From CAYMLQ01 sp964390795 (lineage in GTDB: Bacteria; Verrucomicrobiota; Kiritimatiellia; RFP12; UBA1067), in contig CAYMLQ010000217.1 in the NCBI GenBank assembly GCA_964390795.1, positions 1 to 9,961 on the forward strand: a stretch of DNA of 9,961 nt. Reading direction: 5' to 3'. Shown piece after piece: positions 1 through 7,600 of the stretch. The first letter of the stretch is position 1; each line of letters begins with the position of its first letter. The translations under genes and the position numbers were made by a program. The notes under the pieces were generated by a model. The model made no database searches. It was given only the letters and a program-made list of their open reading frames with translations, and had not been told where the DNA came from.

Positions 1-224
1 CGGTGGCCACCGAGGTGTTCATCAGCTTCCTCGGGATCGGCGTGCAGGGCGAGCCGTCGTGGGGCATCATGATCAACAACGCGCGCCTGCGCCTGTGGCA
101 AGGGGTGTGGTGGGAAATGACCTTTGTGACGCTTGCGATCTTCGCGCTCGTGCTGGCGTTCAACCATCTGGCGGACGCGTTGCGCGATCTGCTCGACCCA
201 GCCCTGCGCACGGAGGGGAGCTAG
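1..224 (+). CDS. Peptide/oligopeptide ABC transporter permease, OppC/DppC type (3' fragment)
   Basis: This is the C-terminal end of an inner-membrane permease that would pair with a second permease and two ATPases to import peptides or related solutes. The gene enters from the left edge: the frame is open from base 3 and stops with TAG at 222-224, leaving about 73 residues. The visible part has the OppC-family tail, namely an FISFLGIG segment followed by PSWG, a hydrophobic final membrane helix (FVTLAIFALVLAF), then the characteristic closing segment FNHLADALRDLLDPAL. The GTG at base 3 is an internal valine codon, not a start. The rest of the transporter lies outside the window, so the substrate cannot be named. 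The family call is firm, but OppC, DppC and NikC-like permeases cannot be told apart here. Confidence 0.85.
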   Translation, partial: VATEVFISFLGIGVQGEPSWGIMINNARLRLWQGVWWEMTFVTLAIFALVLAFNHLADALRDLLDPALRTEGS

Positions 225-238
225 GGGCGGGAGGGGGG

Positions 239-343
239 AAGTAAGAGGTAAGAGGTAAAAGGTAAGAGGTGAGAGGGAAGAAGTCGGAGGTCGGAAGTCG
301 GAGAACAGAGGTCGGGGGTCGGAGGTCGGGAGTGAGAGGGAAT
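239..343 (+). repeat. Degenerate heptamer tandem array 1 (purine-rich on + strand)
   Basis: The spacer between the permease and the radical SAM gene is almost entirely a tandem array of 7-base units. From 239 the units read AAGTAAG, AGGTAAG, AGGTAAA, AGGTAAG, AGGTGAG, AGGGAAG, AAGTCGG, AGGTCGG, AAGTCGG, AGAACAG, AGGTCGG, GGGTCGG, AGGTCGG, GAGTGAG, then a degenerate AGGGAAT. The phase is kept with no insertion or deletion for 15 units. There are two sublineages in order: AGGTAAG-like (239-280), then AGGTCGG-like (281-329). A G-rich stretch (224-238) precedes it. The layout resembles the short tandemly repeated heptanucleotides (STRR) known from heterocystous cyanobacteria, although this genome does not look cyanobacterial. 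The last units supply the ribosome-binding site of the next gene. Confidence 0.85.
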
Positions 344-347
344 AATT

Positions 348-1328
348 GTGAGTGATGAGTGGGACGATTGGCGCTGGCAGATGCGGCATGCGGTGACGGG
401 GACGTCGCCCATTTTGCAGGCCTTCGGCGTGGATGCGGTGACGGCAGGGCAAGTGCATGCCCTATATCCGGTCAGACTTTCGCCCTATGCGATGGCCCAG
501 TTGAGTCTCGAGAATCCGCACGATCCTCTCAACCTGCAGGCGTTGCCGTCGCCGGGCGAGCTGATTGAGGAGCCCGGAATGGTTGCTGATCCCTTCGCGG
601 AGAAGACCCGCTCGGCCTGCTGCTACGGGCTCAAGCGGCGGTTTCCCGATCGCGTGTTGGTCATGGCGCACAGCCAGTGCGCGATGGCCTGCCGCCACTG
701 TACGCGCAAGGGACTGCTAAAGGGTGCGGAGGTTGTGCGGACGCCCGCCCAACTCGACGCTGCCGTGGCCTGGGTCAAGGCGCATCCGGAGGTGCGCGAG
801 GTCCTGCTGTCGGGTGGCGATCCGTTGTTGCTATCCGACGCCAAGTTGCTTGCGCTGGTTCGTGCCTTTGCGCGGCTGCCGCAAATCGACGCGGTACGCA
901 TTGGCACGCGCGTGCCGGTCGTTCTTCCGATGCGTATCACAGAAACGCTCGCCAAGAAACTCGGCGCGTTCAAGAAGGTGTGGGTGAACACGCAGTTCAA
1001 CCATGCGCGCGAACTGACGCCCGAAGCGTCCGCCGCGTGCGGCACGCTTGTGGACGCGGGCATGCCGGTTTCGAATCAGTGCGTGTTGCTCAAGGGAGTC
1101 AACGATTCGGTTGAGGCGCTGTTCGACCTGTGCGCGTCTCTGCAGCGCAGCCGCGTCCGTCCGTATTACGTGTTCCTGTGCGATCCGGTGGCGGGCATCG
1201 CGCACTTCCGCGTGCCCATACGCCGCGCGCGACTGATCGAGCGTGAGCTGGCCGCGCGGCTGGGCGGACTGGCGCTGCCGCGCTTCGTACGGGACATGCC
1301 CGGCGCTCCGTGCAAAATGCCTCTCTAG
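348..1328 (+). CDS. KamA/EpmB-family radical SAM lysine 2,3-aminomutase-like protein, short form
   Basis: This is a radical SAM, PLP-dependent enzyme of the lysine 2,3-aminomutase family (326 aa), expected to convert lysine or a lysyl residue to its beta form in the cytosol. C111, C115 and C118 form the CxxxCxxC cluster motif in the KamA-like context CAMACRHCTRK. Also present are FPDR (99-102), SGGDPLLL (155-162), QFNHARELTPE (216-226) and RPYYVFLCD (271-279). K323 in PGAPCK matches the PLP lysine. D279 and D316, the latter seven residues before K323, match the KamA aspartates that bind the lysine side chain. It ends three residues after K323, so it has EpmB-like length and lacks KamA's C-terminal extension. 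The start is GTG at 348, with GAGAGGG (334-340) as Shine-Dalgarno. No ablB, efp or epmA neighbour is visible, so KamA versus EpmB is open. Confidence 0.8.
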   Translation: MSDEWDDWRWQMRHAVTGTSPILQAFGVDAVTAGQVHALYPVRLSPYAMAQLSLENPHDPLNLQALPSPGELIEEPGMVADPFAEKTRSACCYGLKRRFPDRVLVMAHSQCAMACRHCTRKGLLKGAEVVRTPAQLDAAVAWVKAHPEVREVLLSGGDPLLLSDAKLLALVRAFARLPQIDAVRIGTRVPVVLPMRITETLAKKLGAFKKVWVNTQFNHARELTPEASAACGTLVDAGMPVSNQCVLLKGVNDSVEALFDLCASLQRSRVRPYYVFLCDPVAGIAHFRVPIRRARLIERELAARLGGLALPRFVRDMPGAPCKMPL

Positions 1329-1338
1329 TTTTCCGTCC

Positions 1339-1368
1339 TTGTCGGGGCGGGCATGAATGGGATATCAT
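1339..1368 (+). promoter_or_regulatory. Candidate sigma-70-type promoter of the thiamine operon
   Basis: TTGTCG (1339-1344, four of six matches to TTGACA) and TATCAT (1363-1368, five of six matches to TATAAT) are separated by 18 bases. They lie just upstream of the TPP aptamer, so transcription would start near 1375 and the aptamer would be the first structure made. The position is what makes this plausible. The match alone is modest and the consensus used by this organism is unknown. Confidence 0.45.
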
Positions 1369-1378
1369 TCGACGCATT

Positions 1379-1459
1379 GCCATCGGGGTGCCGCGAGCGA
1401 AGCGGCTGAGAGAAACCCGTTGAACCTGATCCGGATCATGCCGGCGCGAGGGAAGTGGG
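1379..1459 (+). promoter_or_regulatory. TPP (THI-box) riboswitch aptamer
   Basis: This RNA element binds thiamine pyrophosphate and controls the downstream thiD-thiC genes. It carries the conserved THI-box signatures in order: GGGGTGCC (1385-1392), CTGAGA (1406-1411), ACCC (1415-1418), TGAACCTGAT (1421-1430), CCGGATCATGCCGG (1431-1444) and AGGGAAG (1449-1455). Helices can be drawn. P2 pairs 1386-1389 with 1415-1418. P3 is a perfect 5-bp stem (GCCGC 1390-1394 with GCGGC 1402-1406) closed by a 7-base loop, so this aptamer has a minimal P3. A CCGG/CCGG stem sits in the P4 position. P1 is short: CCAT (1380-1383) with GTGG (1455-1458), including a G-U pair. The element sits 50 bases after the radical SAM gene and is followed by a terminator, which points to control by transcription termination. 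Confidence 0.95.
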
Positions 1460-1478
1460 ATGTCGCGCGTCTTATTGA

Positions 1479-1511
1479 AGCGGAGCCGGAACAGGTTCCG
1501 CTTTTTGTTTT
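1479..1511 (+). terminator. Intrinsic terminator in the thiD leader (riboswitch expression platform)
   Basis: AGCGGAGCC (1479-1487) pairs with GGTTCCGCT (1494-1502) as a 9-bp stem with one G-U pair and a 6-base loop. It is followed by a T-rich run (1503-1511) broken by one G. It lies 20 bases after the TPP aptamer and immediately before the thiD ribosome-binding site, the position expected of the OFF state of a terminating riboswitch. The 5' arm shares GAAGCGG (1477-1483) with the P3 3' strand of the aptamer (1399-1405), which suggests a competing antiterminator. Confidence 0.85.
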
Positions 1512-1521
1512 GGAAATGGTT

Positions 1522-2367
1522 ATGACGAACGACGAAACGGACCGAGAGGGCCGCCGACTGGCGGTGGCGCTGACCATCGCGGGCAGCGACAGCGGCGGCA
1601 ACGCCGGCGTGCAGGCTGATTTGCGCGCGTTCCACATGTTCGGCGTACACGGCTGCACGGTGTTCGCTGCGCTGACCGCGCAGAACCCGTATGGCGTGCG
1701 GGCCATCCTGACGGCGGACGCAGCGTTCGTGGCGGCGCAGTTGGACGCGGTTCTGGAGGCCTACGCGGTCGGCGCCCTCAAGACGGGGATGCTCGCGAGT
1801 CCCGAAGTGATCGAGGCCGTTGCCGATCGGTTGGTGTGTCAGGGCCGCATCCTTAAAGTGGTCGACCCCGTGATGGTGGCGACCAGCGGCGCGAAGCTGT
1901 TGCAGGACGACGCCATCGACCTGTTGAAGGCGCGCCTCTTGCCGCTGGCGACGCTCATTACGCCGAACCTGCCCGAAGCCGAGGTGCTGACCGGTAAGGC
2001 GGTGGCAACGCGCGACGAGATGTCCGTTGCGGCACGTGAGCTGGCCGACGCGTTCGGATGCGCGGTGCTCGTCAAAGGCGGCCACGGCGCGTGCGCGTGC
2101 GCCGAGGATGTGCTCTTCGACGGAGCGTCGCTCCACTGGTTTTCGACGCCGCGCGTCGAGTCGCCGCTCTCCACGCACGGCACGGGCTGTTCGCTCAGTG
2201 CGGCCATCACCGCCTCGCTGGCGTGCGGCAAGACGCTAATCGGCGCGGTGGTGGAGGGTAAGGCCTACGTGTACGAGGCGATACGCACCGGTGTCTACGT
2301 CGGCGAGGCTGTGGCGGTGCTGGGCACGCCCGCGCGCTTGCCGATAGAAATCGTGAACGTCGAATGA
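1522..2367 (+). CDS. thiD: Hydroxymethylpyrimidine/phosphomethylpyrimidine kinase
   Basis: This cytosolic ribokinase-fold enzyme phosphorylates HMP and HMP-phosphate to HMP-pyrophosphate, the pyrimidine donor for thiamine phosphate synthase. The 281-aa product is a normal length. Motifs seen are TIAGSDSGGNAGVQADL (18-34, HMP binding), ALKTGML (85-91), DPVMVATSGAKLL (115-127), TPNLPEAEVLTG (147-158), VKGGH (184-188) and the anion-hole/catalytic HGTGCSLSAA (219-228). In the first motif the usual GGGAG is GGNAG. ATG 1522 was chosen because GGAAA (1512-1516) lies five bases upstream; ATG 1516 is in frame but overlaps that site. The frame is open further upstream only through the riboswitch and terminator. 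It is the first gene under the TPP riboswitch and 106 bases before thiC. Confidence 0.95.
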   Translation: MTNDETDREGRRLAVALTIAGSDSGGNAGVQADLRAFHMFGVHGCTVFAALTAQNPYGVRAILTADAAFVAAQLDAVLEAYAVGALKTGMLASPEVIEAVADRLVCQGRILKVVDPVMVATSGAKLLQDDAIDLLKARLLPLATLITPNLPEAEVLTGKAVATRDEMSVAARELADAFGCAVLVKGGHGACACAEDVLFDGASLHWFSTPRVESPLSTHGTGCSLSAAITASLACGKTLIGAVVEGKAYVYEAIRTGVYVGEAVAVLGTPARLPIEIVNVE

Positions 2368-2378
2368 GACTGGAAACC

Positions 2379-2393
2379 GCGGGCAAGGCCCGC
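2379..2393 (+). other. Short GC hairpin between thiD and thiC
   Basis: GCGGGC (2379-2384) and GCCCGC (2388-2393) form a perfect 6-bp inverted repeat with a 3-base loop, 11 bases after the thiD stop. No T-tract follows, so it is not a standard intrinsic terminator. The heptamer array begins directly on its 3' arm. It could be a processing or stability hairpin within a thiD-thiC transcript, but its role is unknown. Confidence 0.5.
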
Positions 2394-2469
2394 TGAACGC
2401 TGAACGCCGAACGCCGAACTCTGAACCCTAACTCCTAACTTCTAACTCCTAACTCCTAACTCCTAACTC
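2393..2469 (-). repeat. Degenerate heptamer tandem array 2 (purine-rich on - strand)
   Basis: Eleven uninterrupted 7-base units fill the thiD-thiC spacer. On the + strand they read CTGAACG, CTGAACG, CCGAACG, CCGAACT, CTGAACC, CTAACTC, CTAACTT, then CTAACTC four times. The array stops four bases before the thiC ATG. Read on the - strand, it shows GAGTTAG-like units followed by SGTTCRG-like units. That is the same order of an A-rich then a CG-containing sublineage seen on the + strand of the array at 239-343, so the two arrays appear to be related elements in opposite orientations. Confidence 0.9.
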
Positions 2470-2473
2470 TTCT

Positions 2474-3763
2474 ATGACACAACTCCAAGCAGCAATCAAC
2501 GGGCAGATCACCGATGCGATGCGCCGGGTGGCGAACGACGAACAGGTGGACGCTGAGCTGGTGCGCGAGGCGATCGCCAGCGGCCGGGCGGTGATTCCGC
2601 TCAACCCCGCGCACGCCAACGTGCGCCCGGTGGGCGTGGGCCGGCTCTTCTCGACCAAGGTCAACGCCAACCTCGGGCGCTCCACGACGCGCTCCGGCAA
2701 GGGCGACGAACTCGAGAAACTCCAGATCGCGCTCAAGGCGGGAGCGGACTTCGTGATGGATTTGAGCGTGGGCGCGGATCTGGGCGCGATCCGGCAGGGC
2801 ATGCTCGACGCGTCACCCGTGCCGCTGGGCACGGTGCCGGTTTACGAGACGGTCTCCCGCAAGGAGAACGACGTGCCGGTCATGAACCCCGACCTGCTGC
2901 TACAGGTGATCCGCGAGCAGGCTGAGCAAGGCGTGGACTTCATGACGCTCCACGCGGGACTGCTCTATGCGCATGTGGATCTGGCAATGACGCGCATCAT
3001 GGGCATCGTGAGCCGCGGCGGGGCGATCATGGCCGAGTGGATGAAGCGAAACAGTGCCGAGAACCCGCTCTACACGCGCTGGGACGAGGTGATGGATATT
3101 CTGGCCAAGCATGACGTGACGGTGTCGCTGGGCGACGGGCTGCGTCCGGGCTGCCTCGCGGATGCGAGCGATGCGGCGCAGTTCGGCGAGCTGGACGTGC
3201 TGGGCGAACTGGTGCGGCGCTGCCGCGAGCGCGGGGTGCAGGTGATGGTCGAGGGCCCGGGGCATGTGCCGTTCAACCAGATCCAGATGAACATGGAGCG
3301 CCAGCAGCAGGTGTGCGACGGCGCGCCCTTCTATGTGCTGGGGCCCGTGGTGACGGATATTGCGCCGGGGTACGATCACATCACGTCGTGCATCGGCGCG
3401 ACGGCGGCGGCGTGCTACGGCGCGTCGCTGCTCTGCTACGTGACGCCCGCCGAGCATCTCGGCCTGCCGGACGGCGACGAGGTGCATCAGGGGATGATCG
3501 CCTACCGCATCGCTGCGCACGCGGGCGACGTGGCGCGCGGGCTGCCGCGTGCGCGGGACCGTGACGACGCCATGTCGCGGGCGCGGGTTACGTTCGACTG
3601 GGAAGCGCAGTTCGGCTTTGCGCTCGACCCGGAACATGCGCGTGCGCGATGGCTCAAGACCCGCATGTGCGCCGGCGAGCACACCGACGACCACTGCTCC
3701 ATGTGCGGCAAGGAATTCTGCGCCATGCGTACGTCCCAGCGCATTCGTGACGCGAAAGCGTAA
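2474..3763 (+). CDS. thiC: Phosphomethylpyrimidine synthase (HMP-P synthase), ThiC
   Basis: ThiC is a radical SAM enzyme with a C-terminal 4Fe-4S cluster that rearranges aminoimidazole ribotide into HMP-phosphate, the committed step of the pyrimidine branch. The 429-aa product matches the short bacterial ThiC form that lacks the long N-terminal extension. The N-terminal segment MTQLQAAINGQITDAM is typical of the family and supports the ATG at 2474. Other hallmarks are TKVNANLGRS (61-70), MTLHAG, AEWM, SLGDGLRPG, EGPGHVPFNQI, LGPVVTDIAPGYDHI and LCYVTPAEHLGLP. C408, C411 and C416 form the CX2CX4C cluster motif, preceded by H407. No purine-rich Shine-Dalgarno precedes the start, because the spacer is the pyrimidine-rich heptamer array. 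It is probably co-transcribed with thiD under the TPP riboswitch. Confidence 0.97.
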   Translation: MTQLQAAINGQITDAMRRVANDEQVDAELVREAIASGRAVIPLNPAHANVRPVGVGRLFSTKVNANLGRSTTRSGKGDELEKLQIALKAGADFVMDLSVGADLGAIRQGMLDASPVPLGTVPVYETVSRKENDVPVMNPDLLLQVIREQAEQGVDFMTLHAGLLYAHVDLAMTRIMGIVSRGGAIMAEWMKRNSAENPLYTRWDEVMDILAKHDVTVSLGDGLRPGCLADASDAAQFGELDVLGELVRRCRERGVQVMVEGPGHVPFNQIQMNMERQQQVCDGAPFYVLGPVVTDIAPGYDHITSCIGATAAACYGASLLCYVTPAEHLGLPDGDEVHQGMIAYRIAAHAGDVARGLPRARDRDDAMSRARVTFDWEAQFGFALDPEHARARWLKTRMCAGEHTDDHCSMCGKEFCAMRTSQRIRDAKA

Positions 3764-3782
3764 AGAGGAAAGGATTTTTGCG

Positions 3783-4631
3783 ATGAGAGCAAACCCGTTG
3801 ATGCGTGCGTTGCTGTCTGGAATCGTGCTGGTGTTCGCGTGTGTGGCCGTGGCGGCCGAGGAAGGCTCGTTCCGTCTCGCGACCTATAATATCCGCTGCC
3901 CGATTGACAAAGGGGCAAACGCGTGGACGAGCCGCGTGGAGCGCGTGCGCGGGCTGATTCGCTCGCACGGGTTCGAGCTGCTGGGACTTCAGGAGGCCAC
4001 GTCCAATCAGATCGACGACCTCCTGTCTCCGGAGTGGGGGTATGTGGGCGTGGGCCGCGACGACGGCCAGCGGGGCGGCGAGCACTCGTGCATCTTTTTT
4101 AAGAAGGCGCGCTTCGACGTGCGCGAGAGCGGCACGTTCTGGCTCTCCGAAACGCCGGAGGTGCCGGGGTCGAAGTCGTGGGACACCGCCTGCCCGCGCA
4201 TTTGCACGTGGGCCCGGATTGCGGACACACGGACCGGCAAGGAGTTTTTCTACTTCAACACCCATCTGGATCATATGAGCGCCTTGGCGCGTGAGAACGG
4301 CATGGCGCTGATCCTCAAGCGACTGGCGACGATCGCGAAAGGCAAGACGGTGTTTCTGACGGGTGACATGAATGCGACGCCTGGCACGGAGCCGATCAAA
4401 AAGGCGGCCGCCGTTCTGCGTGAGGCCGCCAAGATCACGCTCACGCCGCACGCCGGACCTGTTGCTACTTCGAACGGCTTCAAGTTTGACAAAGTACACA
4501 CGGCCGAAATCGATCATGTTTTCGTCTCGGAGAAGGTCCGCGTGCTGACGCACACGACGGTTGACGATTCGAAGGACGGGCTCTATCCTTCCGACCACTT
4601 TGCGGTGGCGGCGGAGGTGACGGTGGAGTAG
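3783..4631 (+). CDS. Secreted endonuclease/exonuclease/phosphatase-fold (EEP) family protein
   Basis: This 282-aa exported protein belongs to the Mg2+-dependent EEP superfamily, whose members cleave phosphodiesters in nucleic acids, inositol phosphates or sphingomyelin. An N-terminal signal peptide (about residues 1-25, hydrophobic LLSGIVLVFACVAVAA) precedes the domain. The active-site set is complete: N36 in TYNIR, E71 in LGLQE, H161 and D163 in NTHLDH, D195 and N197 in GDMNATP, D244 and H245 in IDHVFV, and D271 and H272 in SDHFAV. ATG 3783 is chosen because it begins the signal peptide and has AAAGGA (3769-3774) eight bases upstream; the frame is open further back only inside thiC. It lies 19 bases after thiC, so read-through from the thiamine operon is likely. 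The substrate cannot be read from sequence. Confidence 0.88.
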   Translation: MRANPLMRALLSGIVLVFACVAVAAEEGSFRLATYNIRCPIDKGANAWTSRVERVRGLIRSHGFELLGLQEATSNQIDDLLSPEWGYVGVGRDDGQRGGEHSCIFFKKARFDVRESGTFWLSETPEVPGSKSWDTACPRICTWARIADTRTGKEFFYFNTHLDHMSALARENGMALILKRLATIAKGKTVFLTGDMNATPGTEPIKKAAAVLREAAKITLTPHAGPVATSNGFKFDKVHTAEIDHVFVSEKVRVLTHTTVDDSKDGLYPSDHFAVAAEVTVE

Positions 4632-4696
4632 GCGCAACGGCCGTCCGCCTTTCTCGCAACACGCGGGGGATATGACACGAAATATGGGGAGGCTCG

Positions 4697-7600
4697 ATGA
4701 GAATGGGACTCTTTTTTATTCTGGTGTCTCTGGTTGCGTCGGCGCATGGGCAAGCGAAGCCACAGCTCTGTGAGCACTGGCAGCAGCCTTATGCGGGCGA
4801 GGACGCGGCGGGTGCGCAGGTCATCGGCCTCTGGACCTTCGCTGAGGCGAAAGAGGCGTCCGGAAAAGGGATGGACGCCACGTTGCATGGCGCGGCCGTT
4901 GTTCCGGATGCTCGGTTCGGCACCTGCCTCGAGTCGTTCTGCGGCTATCCGGTGGAGGACAAGCGGCACGCTGCCGTGGTTGCCAACAGGCCGGCGCTGA
5001 CGCCGAAAGGCGCGTTCACCCTAGAGATGTGGATCAAGCCGAAAAAGGAGCTGGCCGACTATCCCGAAGCATTTCTCGCGGACAAGAAGTACGTCGCGCA
5101 CACGGATTACCAGTTCACGCTCGGCGCTGCGGACAAGGGTGGGCAGAGGCGGCTCAACATGCGTCTCGGCTTCGGCGACGACTCGGAAAGTTACGTGTCC
5201 GATCCGGCGGTCTACGCGACCGGCACCTGGTGTCACGTCGCTTTCACTTACAACGGCGCGGGCGAGGGACGCTTCTTTCGCGATGGCGCGGCGCAGGGCG
5301 GCGCGACCCGGCTGGGTCGCGGCGCGGTTGTGGCCGGCAGCCACCCGCTCTCGATCGGCGATCGCGTCGGAAGCCTGTACCACGGCTTTCCGGGTTACAT
5401 TGCGCAGGTCCGCCTGTGCAAAGGTGTTCTTGAGTTTCGCGCCGCTTCCGTCGCGTGCTATTCAGACCGCGACGTCTTTGTCAGGATGGAAAAGGTGCCG
5501 CCACTATCTTTCGCTCTGACCAATCTGCGGCGTGAGGCGCTCAAAGGCGCTGAGGTCTCTTTCTCGCTCGACGGCGCAGGGGTGAAGCGCGTCGCTGTGC
5601 CGGAGCTGGCTTCCGGCGCGAGCCATCCGATCGCTGTGCCGCTCGACACCGCGCTGCGTGCGGGCACCTACGCGCTGAAGGCTCGTGTGTCGATCCCGGG
5701 CGCGACGCCCTATGCGAGCGAGGAGGTTTTTCCCGTCACGGTTGTGTCGCGCCGGCCTGCTCGGATGCCTGTGGTGATGTGGGGCGTGTACGGTGCGGAC
5801 CGCGTGGTCAAAGAGCTGCCCCGCCTGAAGGAGATCGGCTTCACGCACTGCCTGGGCTTTGGGGCCAACTGCGAGCGCGTCTTCGAGGCGGGCAAACCGA
5901 CGTCAGCGGACGCACCCGAGAAGGTGGCGGAGGTCAAGCGAATGCTGAATACGGCGCTGGCGAACGATTTCGGGGTCATCGCCAGCCTGTCGCCCGGGCA
6001 TTGGGCGGCGGAGAAAAAGGCGTTCCGGCGCGTGGACAAGAGTGGTCGGAGCAGCGATGCCAAACCGGCGCTGTGTGCGAGCTTTCCTGAAATGCGGTCG
6101 CTCTGCTACAACGTCGGTGCCTCCGTGGCGCAGACCTATGGCGCGTTTCCCGCGTGGCAGGCGGCGCTGCTGCACACCGAGGTGCGCGATGGCGCGAACG
6201 TCTGCTGGCACGAGCATGACCGCGCCGCGTATCGGCAGGCGACAGGCCTGGACTATCCGGAAAACGCTCCGGGCAAGTCGGGCGTCGATGGGGTCAAGCG
6301 GAAGGACTTTCCGGCGGACCGCGTCATCGCCGACGATGATTCCACCCTGCGCTTCCTGTCGTGGTACTGGAAAGAGGGCGACGGTTGGAACCGGCTGAAC
6401 ACGGAACTGCAGCGCGGACTCAAATCGACGGGCAGGAGCGACGTGTGGACGTTTCATGATCCGGCGGCGCGTGTGGCGAGCGTTTACGGCAGCGGCGGCG
6501 AGGCGGACGTGATCTCGCAGTGGACGTATTCGTATCCCGATCCGATCCGTATCGGCGTGGCGACGGACGAGCTGTTCGCGATGGCGCGCGGCGCGGCGCA
6601 GCCGCAGCGGGTGATGAAGATGACTCAGATCATCTGGTACCGCTCGCAGACGGCGCCTGGGGCTAAAGGCGACGACGTCGCAAAGGCACCCCTGTCGCCG
6701 TGGGAGGACACCGACCCAGACGCGGCGTTCCCGACGATCTCGCCGATGCACGTGCGCGAGGCATTTTGGACAAAAATGGCGCGGCCGATTCAGGGCATCA
6801 TGTATCACGGCTGGGAGTCGCTGGTGCCGGTGGAAGACAATCGCGGCTCGTACCGCTTCACGCATCCGCAGACCCGGCACGAGCTTCGGCGGCTGGTGAA
6901 AGAGGTTGTTGAGCCGCTCGGCCCGGCGCTCATGCAGGTGCCCGACCGGCCGAGCGACGTGGCCTATCTGGAGAGCTTCGCGTCGCAGATGTTCGCGCGG
7001 CGCGGCACGTACGGGTGGGGGAACGGTTGGTCAGGAGACGCGTACCAGATGCTGCTGTGGGCGCGCCTTCAACCCGCGATCGTGTATGATGAGACGGTCG
7101 TTCGCCAGGGTCTCGACGGATACCGCATGCTGGTGCTGATGGATTGCGACGTGCTGACGGCGGGTGTGGTCGCAAACGTTCACGCGTTTCAGAAAAACGG
7201 GGGCGTGATCGTCGGTGACGAGCGGCTTTGTCCGGCAGTCAAGGCCGACATCGTGGTGCAGAGTTACACGCGCACACGCAAGGCCGGCGAGGACCGCGCC
7301 GCCTTGCTCGCGAAGGCGGCGGCGCTGCGCGCGGCGCTCGACGGGCGCTATCGGGGGTACTGCGATTCGTCGAGCCCGGATGTGGTTACGCGCTGCCGGG
7401 CCTATGGCAAGACGGATTATCTTTTCGCCGTCAATGACCAGCGCGAGTTCGGCGATTATGTGGGCCAGCACGGGCTTGTGATGGAGAATGGGCTGCCGTC
7501 TGAAGCCGCGCTGTCACTGAGCCGCAAGAGCGGTCACATGTATGATCTGGTCGCGGGAAAGGAATTGGCGGTGACGGCCATCGGAGGTTCGCTGACGGTT

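Noticed and set aside
224..238. Possible G-quadruplex in the G-rich run after the permease stop
   Set aside because: The tracts GGGG, GGG and GGGGGG with one-base loops give only three separated runs; a fourth needs a zero-length or very long loop, so it is not a canonical intramolecular motif.
239..343. The repeats as a CRISPR array
   Set aside because: Units are 7 bases, contiguous and degenerate, with no spacers and no cas genes nearby.
1357..1521. Upstream extension of thiD to an earlier ATG at 1357
   Set aside because: The extension would translate through the TPP riboswitch and its terminator, and homologous ThiD proteins begin shortly before TIAGSDSGG.
1099..2178. A 359-codon antisense frame across the radical SAM gene end, riboswitch and thiD
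   Set aside because: It crosses the TPP riboswitch and terminator and has no recognisable domain; it is a shadow of the + strand genes.
3813..3860. Possible lipoprotein signal (FAC at residues 18-20) in the EEP protein
   Set aside because: Phenylalanine at the -2 position is unlike a lipobox, and a normal signal-peptidase I site (AVA-A) follows closely.
5903..6880. A 325-codon antisense frame inside the large secreted protein gene
   Set aside because: Arg- and His-rich low-information translation with no motif, fully inside a gene with coherent domain structure.
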